The notes below the pieces were generated by a model. That model did no database searches. It had not been told where the DNA came from and saw nothing but the letters and a program-made list of their open reading frames with translations. From Odontesthes bonariensis (Eukaryota > Chordata > Actinopteri > Atheriniformes > Atherinopsidae), in assembly GCF_027942865.1 (NCBI RefSeq), contig NC_134510.1, positions 20,949,209-21,013,208 on the forward strand: DNA of 64,000 bases, in the 5' to 3' direction. Position 1 is the stretch's first letter, and the number at the start of each line of letters is the position of its first letter. Shown here in pieces: positions 38,713 to 50,900 of the stretch. The translations under genes were made by a program, and so were the position numbers.

Positions 38713-40120
38713 TTGAGGTTGGGGTAAGCATGAGTTAAGGATGGGCACAAAGTAGTGATGGTGAAGGTTGGGGTAAGTCTCTGGGGAGTCAAAGGAAGTC
38801 AGTCTAATGACCTCTACAGTCATTATGTGTGTGTTTGTTTGTGGTTTGGCATGTTTGGGGACCAGAAGCCCACGATACCTGTATAGTTTGACTGCTTCAA
38901 TGGGACAGGGAATGCAGAAAAGTTTAAATGGCGATTTGAGGATTAAAACAATGCTTCAGGCCCAGGGCCAGGCATTCGGGTGGGATGGTTAGGGAAGTGT
39001 GTTAGGGAAACTTCAATGGTGGTCCCCACAAAGTCCACAGTACAAGGTTGTGAGAGATTGGGTGTACTGTAACAATAAAATTTAGTCTGCAACAAGAGAA
39101 CACTGCAACAAATACAATTCCTTCAAAACTTACACAGACTGCACCATCCAACTGATGTTCATCCAGTAATTTCAGTTTATTGCTTTCTTTCTAACAAGTC
39201 TTCTACGCATTTTCAGTGACATAGCTCCGTGTTCAGATTCCTTTCTCAGTCACCTTTTAAGACCATTTTTGACATTTGGATAAAAACGTCTTGATGCTTT
39301 TTACTGTTTTTTAATTGTTCTATACTATACATACATACATACTATACATACTATACATACTGTTCAAATGCGTGTTACATCAGTACTTCGTGTGCCATTG
39401 TATGGTCGAGCTTTTGCCACAAAAGTTCCTGTAGCACAGCAAAGCATTTGTTCTAGCCACAATGCAGAAACAGAGAGCAACAGAGACAAAACAACAGCCT
39501 CACTGCCCAAAGAGGAAGTGATCTTACTCATACTACCATTACTGTTACTGCTACATCATTCGAAAAAACTGAATAAACAGAACAAGTTTATTTTCATTTA
39601 GTTTCAATTTCTTTTACAAATAGTAACTCACAAAATGGTTAAATATTTCATTTTTCATGACATCTGTGCATCCTTGATTATTCCCTGGATCTATGCTTTC
39701 TGTGCATGCACATTTTCTCCCCTCAAAACAAGCATTAACCTTTACAGCCTTTGCATACCGTGTAACATGGCAGCTACCTCCTTCTTGAAAAAAACTGGAT
39801 GGTCTATGTGAAAAGACCTCTTCTTGTTCAATTCATTTTCCGAAATGATCATTTTCATCTTTAGAAAAAGGATGGGGAGATAGTCCAGTGTATCCAAACT
39901 CACTTTTCTCTTTTCCATACTTAACCAGACCTGAAAAATCCCTCAAAATAACTATATATATGCATAGATATAAAATGTGATTTAAAAAAATAAAAAAATC
40001 AATCTATTTCCTGTGCATGTCTACACTCTCTCATTGGCAGCTGCATTAACTGAGAGGGAGGAGAAATCAGAAAGAGGACAAGTATAGGCAGGAGCAGACA
40101 GAGATCAGCTTAGAATAAAG
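38713..40120. other. No gene seen (intergenic)
   Basis: Includes a short tandem run of ACTATACATA near 39,330-39,360. No supported exon was found. The promoter of the following GPCR gene should lie just upstream of 40,140. Confidence 0.45.
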
Positions 40121-40145
40121 GCGGACTCTCACAGCTTTCACAAAA

Positions 40146-41515
40146 ATGGGGACTGGTAAGATATTTTAAACATACTAAAGCATTTTGTATTTTAAATGCA
40201 CCAGCAGAAAAATGGTATACCATTATATCTCGCTATTTATAGCAAAAATAGGTATGCATGAAGCTTGCTTTCAAATGTTGTATACTTTTTACAAAATTAA
40301 AACAGAATTAGAGTGAGATACTATTTAAAATATGTGTGAATACTTAATCTCCTGTAGTGAGAGCTGGGCTTACATTGACAAAGTACCTGATACATTTCTT
40401 GTTTTCTTATGCTAACTGCAGAGACTGCATTCCCTTGCCTTCGTTGTTATTTTTCAGGTAACGCCACCTCAACTGAATTGGCAGCCAAGTACATAAAGAC
40501 AGTCTCCCTGGTCATCTACTGTGTGATATTTGTGATTGGCGTTGTGGGTAACGGTCTGGTCATCTACGTGACGGGCTTCAGGATGAAGAGAACAGTCAAC
40601 TCGGTGTGGTTTCTCAACTTGTCCCTGGCTGACTTCCTCTTCACCGCCTTCCTGATTTTCACAATCGTCTCTCTCTTTCAGGACCACCAGTGGTATTTTG
40701 GAGAGTTTATGTGCAAGCTTAACAACTTTGTGAGTGTAGTTAACATGTTTGCCAGCGTCTTTCTTCTGGCAGCCATAAGTCTGGATCGTTGCTTGACCAT
40801 CTGGGCGGTGGTGTGGGCACAAAACAAGCGCACTGTCCGCAAAGCTCAGATCTTGAGTGCTGTAATCTGGCTGACTGCCGGAATCTGCAGCATCCCTTAT
40901 GCCACTTTTCGCAAAATTAGTCCAGGGAATCTTTGTGGTTATGCAGGAATAACCCGAAAACAATATTGGAGTCTCTGTATTTTCCGCTTTGTCGTTGGCT
41001 TCCTCATCCCATTCCTGGTAATATTTATTTGTTATGTGGCCATAGGTATCCGTGCCAAGCGTCTGCAGAAGACAAGGAGATGGAGAACTATCCGAATCAT
41101 TTTCTCCATGGTTTTTGCATTCTTCATCTGCTGGTTACCCTTTCATGTACTCATTTTAGTGGATTTAAAGGTCAATAGTCTCAGGAGCATTGTTCGAGTT
41201 GTATCCCCTCTGGCCGTGAGTCTGGCATTTATGAACAGCTGCCTGAACCCTGTTCTCTATGTTTTCATGTGTGATGAGTTCCAGAAGAAGCTTCGCAAGT
41301 CCATATGTTTTGTTCTAGAGAGTGCCCTGGCAGAGGACCGCTTTTCATATGCGTCCTCTCACTCCCTCACATCACACTTGTCTAGGATTTCACGGAAGTC
41401 AGATTCTGCTTCTCCTTTGGACGGGAAAGATGCAGTTACTTCTCTCACCTTCACAGAGAGCAAAGCGATCACCACTGAGGGGACACAGAGCACCAAAGAA
41501 GATGTCCACATCTGA
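40146..41515 (+). CDS. Class A GPCR, chemoattractant receptor (FPR/CMKLR1-like), 355 aa
   Basis: Seven-TM Gi-type chemoattractant receptor family, expected on leukocyte plasma membranes. Exon 1 is only 10 coding bases (40146-40155, ATGGGGACTG|GTAAG). Exon 2 (40458-41515) follows TTTTTCAG, and the join gives MGTGNATSTELAAKY. The long ORF also has an in-frame ATG at 40409, but that lies in the intron, and the splice creates an N-glycosylation site NAT at the N-terminus as in relatives. Seen: GNGLVIYVTGFRM (TM1/ICL1), LNLSLADFLF (TM2), SLDRCLTIW (DRY replaced by DRC, as in FPR/CMKLR1), FFICWLPFHVL (TM6), NSCLNPVLYVF (NPxxY, TM7), and a Ser/Thr-rich tail for arrestin-type regulation. AATAAA at 42086 gives a 3' UTR of about 600 bp. 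Which ligand it binds cannot be told. Confidence 0.88.
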
Positions 41516-41769
41516 CGGGCAATGTTGATTGAAGTGGAAAAAGAAAAGATTACAAGATGAACATGACATCTATCTCAAATTGATTTATACAGTAAATGTT
41601 TTTTTTTCTTCTTCTTTATTCTGTTTAAACTCCCGATTAACCAACGTGTTCACTTGTGACTGATAAGACAGGCTCAGACGACTTCAGTCTTTCTTTGGAG
41701 AACAAGCAGTTTAGTACCATAACATAGTTCTCCCTTACATCTGCATTCTGTCAGCCGTAGTGACTGAAA

Positions 41770-41835
41770 ACGTCTGTGCATGCGGCATTAGGTTGTAAGT
41801 ATATACTTACAACCTAATGCCGCATGCACAGACGT
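41770..41835. repeat. Perfect 66-bp palindrome (33-bp arms, no spacer)
   Basis: The left arm begins ACGTCTGTGCATGCGGCATT and the right arm ends AATGCCGCATGCACAGACGT; the centre is GTATATAC. Every base pairs out to 41770 and 41835, and the match stops abruptly at 41769/41836. It lies in the predicted 3' UTR of the GPCR gene, so a transcript could fold into a stem of about 31-33 bp. Confidence 0.95.
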
Positions 41836-42792
41836 AATATTAAGCACTCGGTTAATTGATTCATGAAAACAATTTCATGTTTTGTATCTGTAAAATAAGT
41901 TTTTCAAGACATTTACGATGGAATTGCTTCAAAATAACTTTTGATTTACGTTTATGTTGTTTAGTGAAAAACCAATCCTTGTACCTGCTCATTAACAATG
42001 TGTAATTGAAGATGTTTATGTAAAGCAGTATCCATGATACTCTCACAGGAGTCTGAACTTTGAGTCTTGTGCCTTACAAGCAGTGAATAAAAAATGGATT
42101 GAAGAGCAACTCGTCTTTTCTACAAGAAACATCCCCCACTTCTTATCATGCTTTATCTGACAGATTTTTGCAAGAGTATATGCAGATGCTCTCGTGTTGG
42201 GTAGAAACCACAATCCGCATTGGCTAATAACAGGAAACTGCCTTTCTTTTAAAGCAGCTTCTCAAAATAACTGTTTTGAAGTACTTGGTTGCTTAAATGG
42301 GCCCTGTGAGTTTTGGTATTTTATAGTTTTGGTATATTCTGGTATTTGAATTGAACAGGATGGTGCCTAATAACTCACAAAAGGCAATTAAATTGTTGCA
42401 AAAAGTGGCCAAGTGAAGAAGTTAATAAAATAGAAAAAATAGTTTTGATATCGCAAAACCATGAGCAAAACATTCCTCAGTCGTGTTTTCTAAAATAAAA
42501 AGGGTATGATTCAGCAGACAAACCAAGAGGACATAAATGTCCAGTATCAAATTCTTAATATCAAAATGTTGGTCAGCACGTTGGAGGAAAGTATTCAGAT
42601 CTACTAATTCTACAATTTCAAAATACACATTTTAAAAAAAGGAAAACTTTTTAACTTATCAAACCATATTTAGTCATAGATTTTTTTTTTCCGATCTATA
42701 GCAGAATCCACTTTACTGAAATTTAAGCTTTGTGTTTTTCCACAATGCCACGATGCCAGTCTCTCTGGACTGAGATGTCAGATGGAAGAAGA

Positions 42793-42890
42793 TCCATCCA
42801 TCCATCCATTTTCTATACCCGCTGAATCCGTCAGTCGGGTCACGGGGGGGGGGGGGGGGGGGGGGGGGGGCTGGAGCCTATCCCAGCGGT
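42793..42890 (+). repeat. Dispersed fish repeat end with (CATC)n and a 27-G run
   Basis: CATCCATCCATCCATTTTCT, then ACCCGCTGAATCC, GGGTCAC, 27 consecutive G at 42844-42870, and CTGGAGCCTATCCCAGC. It is a longer copy of the repeat at 2383-2450. The G run can form G-quadruplexes and is a likely sequencing trouble spot. Confidence 0.85.
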
Positions 42891-43288
42891 TTTATACCCC
42901 CAAATAACAGTGGTTTTCTTTACAAGGCCATTAAGTAGAGTCAGAATATGCTTGACCTCCCAACTATCAATCATAAACAAGAATACTCCCTCACTATTTT
43001 ATGAGGTGCACAACACTCTGCAACCCATTCAAAATATCATGGCATATTGTAGAAATCAGAGCTGACCCTACAGAAATATTGTTAATTAGATTAATAAGGA
43101 AAAGAACACACAGCGGCTGTAACCCAGGACGAAGGAAGTCGCATTTTGTTAATCTCATTCCCTACTTGTCACATACCACCACTTGACCAAGAGTGCCTCG
43201 CATCAGTTCTTAACGGACGTAGAACCCCTTTGGCATCCATTTCTGACGCGTGGAGACCTGCTGCACGTCTGCACGATGCCAGTTATAT

Positions 43289-43334
43289 TAACTAAAGAAG
43301 ACTTCTGACCACTTAAAGAAGTCTTCTTTAGTTA
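43289..43334. repeat. Perfect hairpin, 18-bp arms, 10-nt loop
   Basis: TAACTAAAGAAGACTTCT (43289-43306) and its exact reverse complement (43317-43334) flank a 10-base loop. It lies in intergenic DNA between the GPCR and lin37, near a Tc1 scrap. Confidence 0.93.
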
Positions 43335-43429
43335 CTCTGCTGTAGCCTTCGATGTTGTCAGGCATTAAAAGTACTTTGTTAAACTTAGGTTATGGAGGTA
43401 GAAATGTCATAACATTAAATATCCTTCAG

Positions 43430-43545
43430 AAAAGCATTCCTTTGGCTCCAAGGTCTTGTATTGGTGATATCTTCTGCAGCATATTCCCAAGATTCTCAAT
43501 AGGGTTAAGATCGGGACTCTATGGTAACCAATCCCTGAGTAAAAA
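43430..43545 (-). mobile_element. Tc1/mariner-type transposase scrap
   Basis: The minus strand encodes SPDLNPIENLGNML, the conserved block with the last part of the catalytic DD(E/D) triad in Tc1-like transposases (usual form SPDLNPIENLW). Flanking frames are degenerate and no terminal repeats were found, so only an old fragment remains. Confidence 0.75.
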
Positions 43546-44353
43546 ATATGTACATCGCTCTCTACTGGAGGTGTAGAGCAGTGATTAATATACTTCAGTT
43601 GGAAACAAGTTTTTTTTACACTGATGTAGTAAGTAGCTACTAAGTTCTTGCATTCTTAACATGCTGTAAAATAACTCGTCAGAGAAATGTAAAAAATATA
43701 TGTAGTCGGGTCAACGGAGAAAGTAATGTAAAACTAAAACCATCGAGCGCAAATATTAGAGTTGTGCTTAAAAAACTTTGTTCACAACTTAACTGGCTAA
43801 ACATGACAAATATCAACAGTGTGGTGTGATTCTTAACCACATTACATCCAGTGTATTGTTCCTACAATTATTTAACTAAAAAGTCAGTGGAGATTGATTT
43901 CTACCATCTAATCTGTAGTGAATTCTTACAGGTCAACCACATTTTCAACAAACCTCTATGTGTATATATATGCTTCTCTGTTATTTGAGCGCGGTGTCAA
44001 AGAAGGAAACCTGAGAATCGAAGCGCCTGCAAAGGACTTTAATCATTTTTGATCATGTTGAGGATGCTCAAGTCGACGTTTGGAAAATACTACTGAAAAT
44101 TTAATTTATTACATCTACACTGAGTTTCGTGAATAAGAAGTCCCACAATTTACTATACAACATTCCCAGAAAAGAAATGTCAACAGATATTTCCTGCAAT
44201 CAAAAGGACATGTGGTCTCGTAAGTTTCAAAGTTCTGTAAAAGTTTTCCAGGGACTCAGACTGTGTAGAAGGCAGCTGTGTTCACACTCCAAAGCCGCGG
44301 GTTCTTTTCAAATGAAGAGTCCATTCTGTGCTGGAGAGCTAAAAGGCAACAGG

Positions 44354-47095
44354 TTAATGATCATAGAGGTCCTTCATTTCCTTCAGGATCTTGATGCTGT
44401 CGCTGTACCTTAACTGGTTCTTGTTGGAGCACTCCTTCCATCTAGAAAAAAAACAAACAAATTCTTTCTAAACTTTATACTTTCATCATTTTGACAACCT
44501 CATCTCGACTGGACATCGCCGCCAATCTTTCTACACATGTTGTACATGGCTACTTTCCTGGAAATGACCTTTGTTTTAATAGAAACAGGTTTAAGTGTAA
44601 TTTAGTGGATTCCATGATCTGTTAATAACAATATGTCAGATGTAGAGTAGAGTTGATTTGAGCAGAGTTGGGCAGTAACTCAAGTGTTTTCCATCAAATT
44701 CCACTATAACAGTTTTGTTTAATCAAAGCTTCCTTTGTCAATCTGTTAATAGCTGCATTTCCATCACAAGAACCTTTTTCAGGAAGGTCTTTTATGGAGG
44801 TCCAATTATTAAAATCATTGATGTGTTTTTTTTTTTTAATATTAAAATTTATTTTGTGTCAGACAGTGAGCCACAATAAAATATCAAATAACAAAAATAC
44901 GCTTCATGGAGGCTCTGAGGAATAACCACAATCAGATCCCCACACAAATAAACCGATACCATGTATACTGTGCAGGTTTCACACGATAACAATTAATCTA
45001 AAGAGTCTCCGTGTAAAGAACAAGCAAATCTCAAATCAAATCAAAGACAATGGATTGTCCTTAGTTATGTGTCAGTGCTAAAATGTACGCATGGAGGATT
45101 TTGTTTCGAAGTCTGGTTCTGTCAGAGATTTGATGTGTGATGTGTATACATCAGACGTTAATAAGCTGGCTCATACTGACCCTTTAGCACCTAATGTCAA
45201 GAACACCTGAAGGAGAAGCCTTCGTTAAGGTGAGTAACAGTATAATGACAATGTGAATAAATTGTTGTGTAGTGCATCTCAAACAGCTTTTCAAGAACCT
45301 ACTTTTGCCTTATCTTTTTCCAACGTTCCATGTGGTCACTTATGAGAGATCCTGATACAGCGACATCCGTTAACTGTAGAAACAGAGTTGACCTTTTTTC
45401 ACTGATGGACTCCATATATAAGCAGACTTGTGCAGTTTAATATAACTATATCACAACAAAACAAAACAAAAAAACTTCAAACCACATATGAAGCAAAAAC
45501 CTTGGTAACGGTGGGTTTTTCAGTCTGTGGGATTCTCAGATTAACGGGTTCACCAGAAGAGCTAACCGGACAGGAAGCTGGAGGAGGAAGTCTGTACACA
45601 ATCTGACCTTTACCATTCATCATGTCTGAAACCTGGTCACACAAAAAAGATGAGCACATACAATCAATAAAAATGACTAAATACAAACGAATGCAGCACC
45701 ACCGTTATTTGCACTTAAGCATTTCAGGTGTAATGACCGTTAGAAGCAATGGTGTAACGACTTCTTTAAATTACAATAAGAACTCCAGTGGACACTTTCT
45801 TTAAAAGTTTACTATTTCAGAGAGAATTTTGCAGACAATTACAGGTTTTCCTAACAACTGAACTGTACAAGCGTAACAAAAAGTATATCCATCTCACCTC
45901 TTCCTCCGTCATGCTGTGTGGGGAGCTTGGGAAAGCAGCTGGCTCTCGAACTGAAGGATTGTTTCGCATCCATGCACGGCAGATGGGATACAGTGGTGTG
46001 CTGGTGTTAAACTGAGCCAAATCAACACTGCGGTCGAACAACTTAATAATGTAAGCATCTGGCAAGAGGAGACGGGCAGAAATACAACAGCAATAAATTA
46101 AAAAGGCAATAAAGGAAGTTCAGCAAGGATCAATTACACACCATTACTTCTTACTGTGGCGTTTTCAAACATCTACTGTATACTAATTTTTACTTTGTTT
46201 ATGCTGATTGGTCTCCGGTAAGCCCTCATCCATTTCCTTTCGCTTCTTCCTCCGGTGCTGTGGAAATCGAGTCGAGGGTCTGAAGAACAGTGCAGCAAAT
46301 TCATAATTACATAACAAAGTAGAAGACAACAAGATTGCATATCAAATGTTTCAATTCACCATTGTGTGCAACTAAAGAGCTCTAGTTGGAGAGACAGGAC
46401 CGTGGGAATTATTTTTTCCAGGTACACATAAAAAGGTTAAAAGACAAAAATGTTCTATTTGTACTCAAGAGGTTGAAAATACAAATACAGACACTTGCCT
46501 TTTTCCAGCAGATGATGGCGACAGATCCCTAAAGAGAGGAAAGCGAGCAAGTTATCCACCAACAAATTTACGTACATTTATCAAGATGAAATAAAAATTT
46601 TAAAAAAGCCCATACTTGCTCAAGGAGTCCGCTGATATTTTCCCCGGATCGCCCTCATTTGTCTCCCTGTTCAAAGTAAAGTGTTATGTTAAGGGTTTTA
46701 GTTTTAAAAGTGTTCATCTTACATCTAACCATCTAACAACTAACCTTTCAATTTCACTCTTCTCCACAAGTCCCTTCAGCACAGCGTCTAACCTGTTGCG
46801 AGCACCGGCGCCTTCCACATCTGCAAAAGTAAGAATTAAAGTCTAAAAACTGGTTGCGATATCTATGAAAACAAGTCACGCTGACATGGTTATTACTAGG
46901 AGTTAATATTGGATTTAGGAGTGAATCACATCCACTGTTACTTAGTTTTTAAAAAAAATCGACTTAATCATAGTTTTGCCTAAAGACCTTAGAATTGCAG
47001 CAGGTGACTGATGACAAATCATTATGGTATGTTTTCATGGATGCCATATTTATGATTTTACCTGGCCTTTCAGTCTTGATCTTGACGTGGTGCAT
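44354..47095 (-). CDS. lin37: LIN37, DREAM/MuvB core subunit, 242 aa
   Basis: Subunit of the MuvB core (LIN9, LIN37, LIN52, LIN54, RBBP4) of DREAM, which represses cell-cycle genes in quiescence. Minus-strand exons: 47095-47062, 46820-46745, 46666-46616, 46528-46499, 46279-46194, 46058-45898, 45632-45501, 45373-45303, 44441-44354; phases join to 243 codons with the stop. Matching family blocks: [99 protein letters not shown] and [15 protein letters not shown]. Length is close to human LIN37 (246). The intron after exon 4 starts with GC (AAAAAG|GCAAGT), a GC-AG intron; reading GCAA as exon would break the conserved GKRPS. The gene is divergent from proser3, about 870 bp between start codons. 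Confidence 0.95.
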
Positions 47096-47449
47096 TATAT
47101 CCTATTTTTCTATACGCGTCTCAGAAAGTTCAAAGCAGCTCTTTAACTGCTGCTAATCGAAGTGCACAGTGTCTTTTGAGTTGATAACAACTGCTGGTCG
47201 ATTACTTGGCAATAGCAACGTTTGCTAGTTAGCTGCGGGTACGTTTTAAATCAAGCTAGCCAACCACTGCGCTAGGCGTAACAAACTGACGTTAATACTA
47301 GTCCACAAATGATTCACCGAATAATGGCTGCCCCTAAAAGGCACTGCAGACCATTTGCTTCATTATTACAGCGGACAGTTAGACTATCTACTAGCCTAAA
47401 TACCGTTGCTAACTTAGCTTGTTTTTACAAGCGCAAGGTTTTTAGAGGG

Positions 47450-47570
47450 TTTCCTCTTCCGCGCGCTGCCGGTTTCCTATTGCCTGATTGGTCCTTGTGC
47501 AAACAACACGTTACCTGTGATTGGTCAAAAATCACGTCCATTATTTTAACGCAATGTCTATTGGCTGCAG
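47450..47570. promoter_or_regulatory. Bidirectional promoter region of lin37/proser3 with three CCAAT boxes
   Basis: Three ATTGG motifs (inverted CCAAT) lie at 47487-47491, 47521-47525 and 47561-47565, 34 and 40 bp apart, a spacing seen in NF-Y promoters. A TTCCGCGCGC element just upstream (47458-47467) resembles an E2F-type site. No TATA box was found. The region sits between the divergent start codons of lin37 (47095) and proser3 (47965). Confidence 0.5.
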
Positions 47571-47964
47571 TTCGTGCAGTAAACAATAGGCACGAACTGT
47601 AACGTTTTCTTCTGGTTTCATCGACAATGCTAAGCAGTTTTATGACATAAGACAGCTACGTGTTATGCCTTATATTGTCTACTGAAAAGTTGCGCTTGGT
47701 TTAAAATGTTCCTGAAACCCCTACAATAGTGGGTCTATTCGTCTGGTAAAAGGCAGTTTATGTTTATTTATTCCATGGTAACTCTTGTGGACATGCTATG
47801 CAAGCACCGAAATTCAGCGGCTAATGTGGTCGTCGACTATATTGCTGAACTTTTCAAGACAGCAAACAGACTGATGAATTAAGGTCAGGCATAAGTGAGA
47901 CCCACACTGAAACAATCTCACCTGTGCACCACTGATGTATTCTCCGTGACATTCCTAAACTGCT

Positions 47965-50900
47965 ATGAAATCCAGGTAAGACCTTATGGAGACATTTGAA
48001 ATAACCTTTAACAGTTGTTACAGTTCTTAATGTTTGTTGTTTTTATAGTGGACCCGTATTCACAAAGCAGAACCCCTTCCCACCAGCATCCACAGTGAGG
48101 AGGAGGGAAAACTACCACCCATCCGTCAAGCAGTCCCTGTCAAAGAGAGAGAAAAACATTGTATGTTTTAAAGTCAGCCATATGTACAATGCATAACCCA
48201 GCTAATGTTTATTTCGATTTTTGTAAGTACCTATAGCATTTCTTTTTGGTTCTTCTTTTTTTTTGTTGCAGACTCTGAGTCCTGCTCGTTCATGCCAGCA
48301 ACCCATTGCACAGTTGCACTCTCTAAGCCAGGAGAGCCAGCAGCCGTATAAGAAACATGACCGCCATTTTTCTGCTGCTGATGGACAACCTGTTTTTAAA
48401 GAGATCTGGCCATCTGACTGCGAATCCTCTCCTGAAATGGAGAAAACCAAAAAGTCTGCGAGATCAGAGACATTAACAGTTTCTCCAGGAGTTCAGGAGG
48501 ATTCAGTGCTTGCTAAGTTTGTCTAACTCTCTTTTTCTTACAGTATGATTTTTGATTTGCCTTGCAAAGCACTGACTGTTGCTTTTTCCAGATATATAGA
48601 TCGTTTTCGCCATGGTCAGCCTCAGAGTCGAGAGGAGCGCCAGCAGACGGCCTCTGCTAGCGGAGATGAGCAGTTGCCTTTTTGGTGGATATCGCACTCG
48701 GCAGCCTCCAGTTCAATACCTACTGAAAGAACAGACAGAGGTATGCACTGTTATATTTATTTGTTTGGGCCACTGACTATTACAAGCTCACGAATGTTCT
48801 CAAATTTCTATCGCAATCTTTCTGTGCCACCTTTTTTCCTCTGGATGGACACTTGGCCCTGAAAGATGACCATGATTACGGCTCAGCTGGGCAGCATCGG
48901 CATGACAGATCCTTCACCGTGAGTGTATTTGGCAGTTTACTGGAAATGAGTCACAATTTAGCCTGTTGTCTTTGTCCACCAAACTAAAGCTCTACTGTAC
49001 TGCTGTCAAGAAGTTATTACGAATGTGTTTTTGGTTTTTTTTGTAAATGAGAAACAGCTCCTACTACTGTCTTGCTTTTTATTCTGTGTATGCTATTAGA
49101 GTGGAACGTTTGCCTTACACGGTGTCTTGATTTATTCCAAGTTTGTCTGAATGCCTGGAGGCCTGATTGTCTTCAGGAGAAACACTGTGTTCCGTATAAA
49201 TATTTGCATTTCAGCACCACAGCTCTCCGTTTGGAAACCTCTGTGTATTAGATAACTGGGGAGCCACTGTTTATGCAACCACATTTGAAACATAGTTTGG
49301 CCTCCTGCTGTCAAATGTGAAAAAACAAAAAAACATTAACATATTTGTTGGTATTATTATGTAAGAGCAGATGATTTGTGAGAACTCTTGTTCTAATGCT
49401 CTTTTTCATTTCTTTTTCATTTTCGTTGTTTCTCGGGTTTTGTCTGACACACCCCAGGGTGAATTTGATGACACAGAGATATTACACCTTCAAGAGAGGG
49501 CCAACAGCATTCTGCTGAGAAGGTACTTCAACCCTAAAGTGACATTAATGATAACTCAGTACAGTCCCTGAGTTGAAATGAACCTGTTACCTTGTTAACA
49601 GTGAACGTAGTCCGAGTGATGGATCTGTCCCTGTCAGCTCAGAGGGCCTGGGATCCTCAGACTTCTCCTCTTCAGTCAGTGTGGACGAGCCAGTGCGACA
49701 ACCTTTGATTCCCAGTTTGATAAAACCGACTGCTGGTGAGGCAATAAAGTGGGGTTAAACATCACATATGTACCCTTCTTTCCTTTTTTCATGTTTGATA
49801 TTTAAAGCCACAGGACTGTGTTCATATGTTCACAGCTAAGGACAGCTCAGAGTCAGTTCGTGCGGTTTCCTACCAAAAGTCTGTCATCCCTAATTTGGGC
49901 CCCCCCACACGTCCAGAAGAAGACATTTTGTTCCAGTGGCGTTTACGGAGGAAGATGGAGCAAGCCAGGGAATGGCCACAGTCCCTGCAACGCTCCAGTT
50001 TTCATGGTTCTACATTAACCTGGCAAACCCCCAGTTTAACTCATCCATCTGCCAGTGAACAACCTTACAAGGTTGGACTCAAAGTGTTTGATGAAGTCCG
50101 CACATTCTTTGTAAGATATGTATTTCAAATTTACAAAATGAATTTTTCTCTTTCTTGTATAATCTAAAGGAACAGCACAGCTCTCAACTTCCCCAGTTCT
50201 CCCAAAGAAATGCTCGACCACACATCACTGCTCAACACCCAGAAACCACAGAGGCCCACAGACTACATCCCCCAGATCCAAGTCCTCAACCCTTTCCTGC
50301 CTATGTTGTCCCCGGCTCCTCTGTGTCTCAACCCCAGGCTATTGCCCATGTCCCTGCCCACATGCATTTACTCTGTGATGTCCTTCCCTGCCCCATCCAG
50401 CCATCTGATGCTGCAGAGAAGCAAAGAATTTCCCAGAGGCCAGATGAAACTCAAACCAAACCTCTCCATAAGAAAAAACAAGTCCCCGAAAACTCATTGA
50501 ATATCATCAGCGGTGTGCTTGTTGAACATTTGTCGACCTCACCACATGCGTCACATGGAGCTGTAGAAGGACAGGGATGCAGGCACCAAAAAGTACCTGA
50601 AAGGGACAAGAAGAAGAAAGCAGAGACCAAAGAGTTGGAGAAGAAGACACCGCTGTCCACCAGACAACAGAAGAAATCAGCAAGGTGATGTATAAAAGCA
50701 TGACTTGTGTACAATAGTCAAGTCTGAATGCAGATATACTCTGGATTGTGAACATCCTTTGGGGTATTCTTTACAATCAGGGCTTCTTCCCATCACAGCC
50801 TTCCAAAAACGATTGCATCATGGAAAGAGCAGCGCCGACAGGAAGGAAGCCAAGACTTTCCCAGTAAGAGCTGCACCGCTGATGATGAACCACCACCCTC

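Noticed and set aside
38135-38792. Long Tyr/Val/Cys- and His/Thr-rich ORFs
   Set aside because: They are the six-frame reading of a TG/TA microsatellite and not genes.
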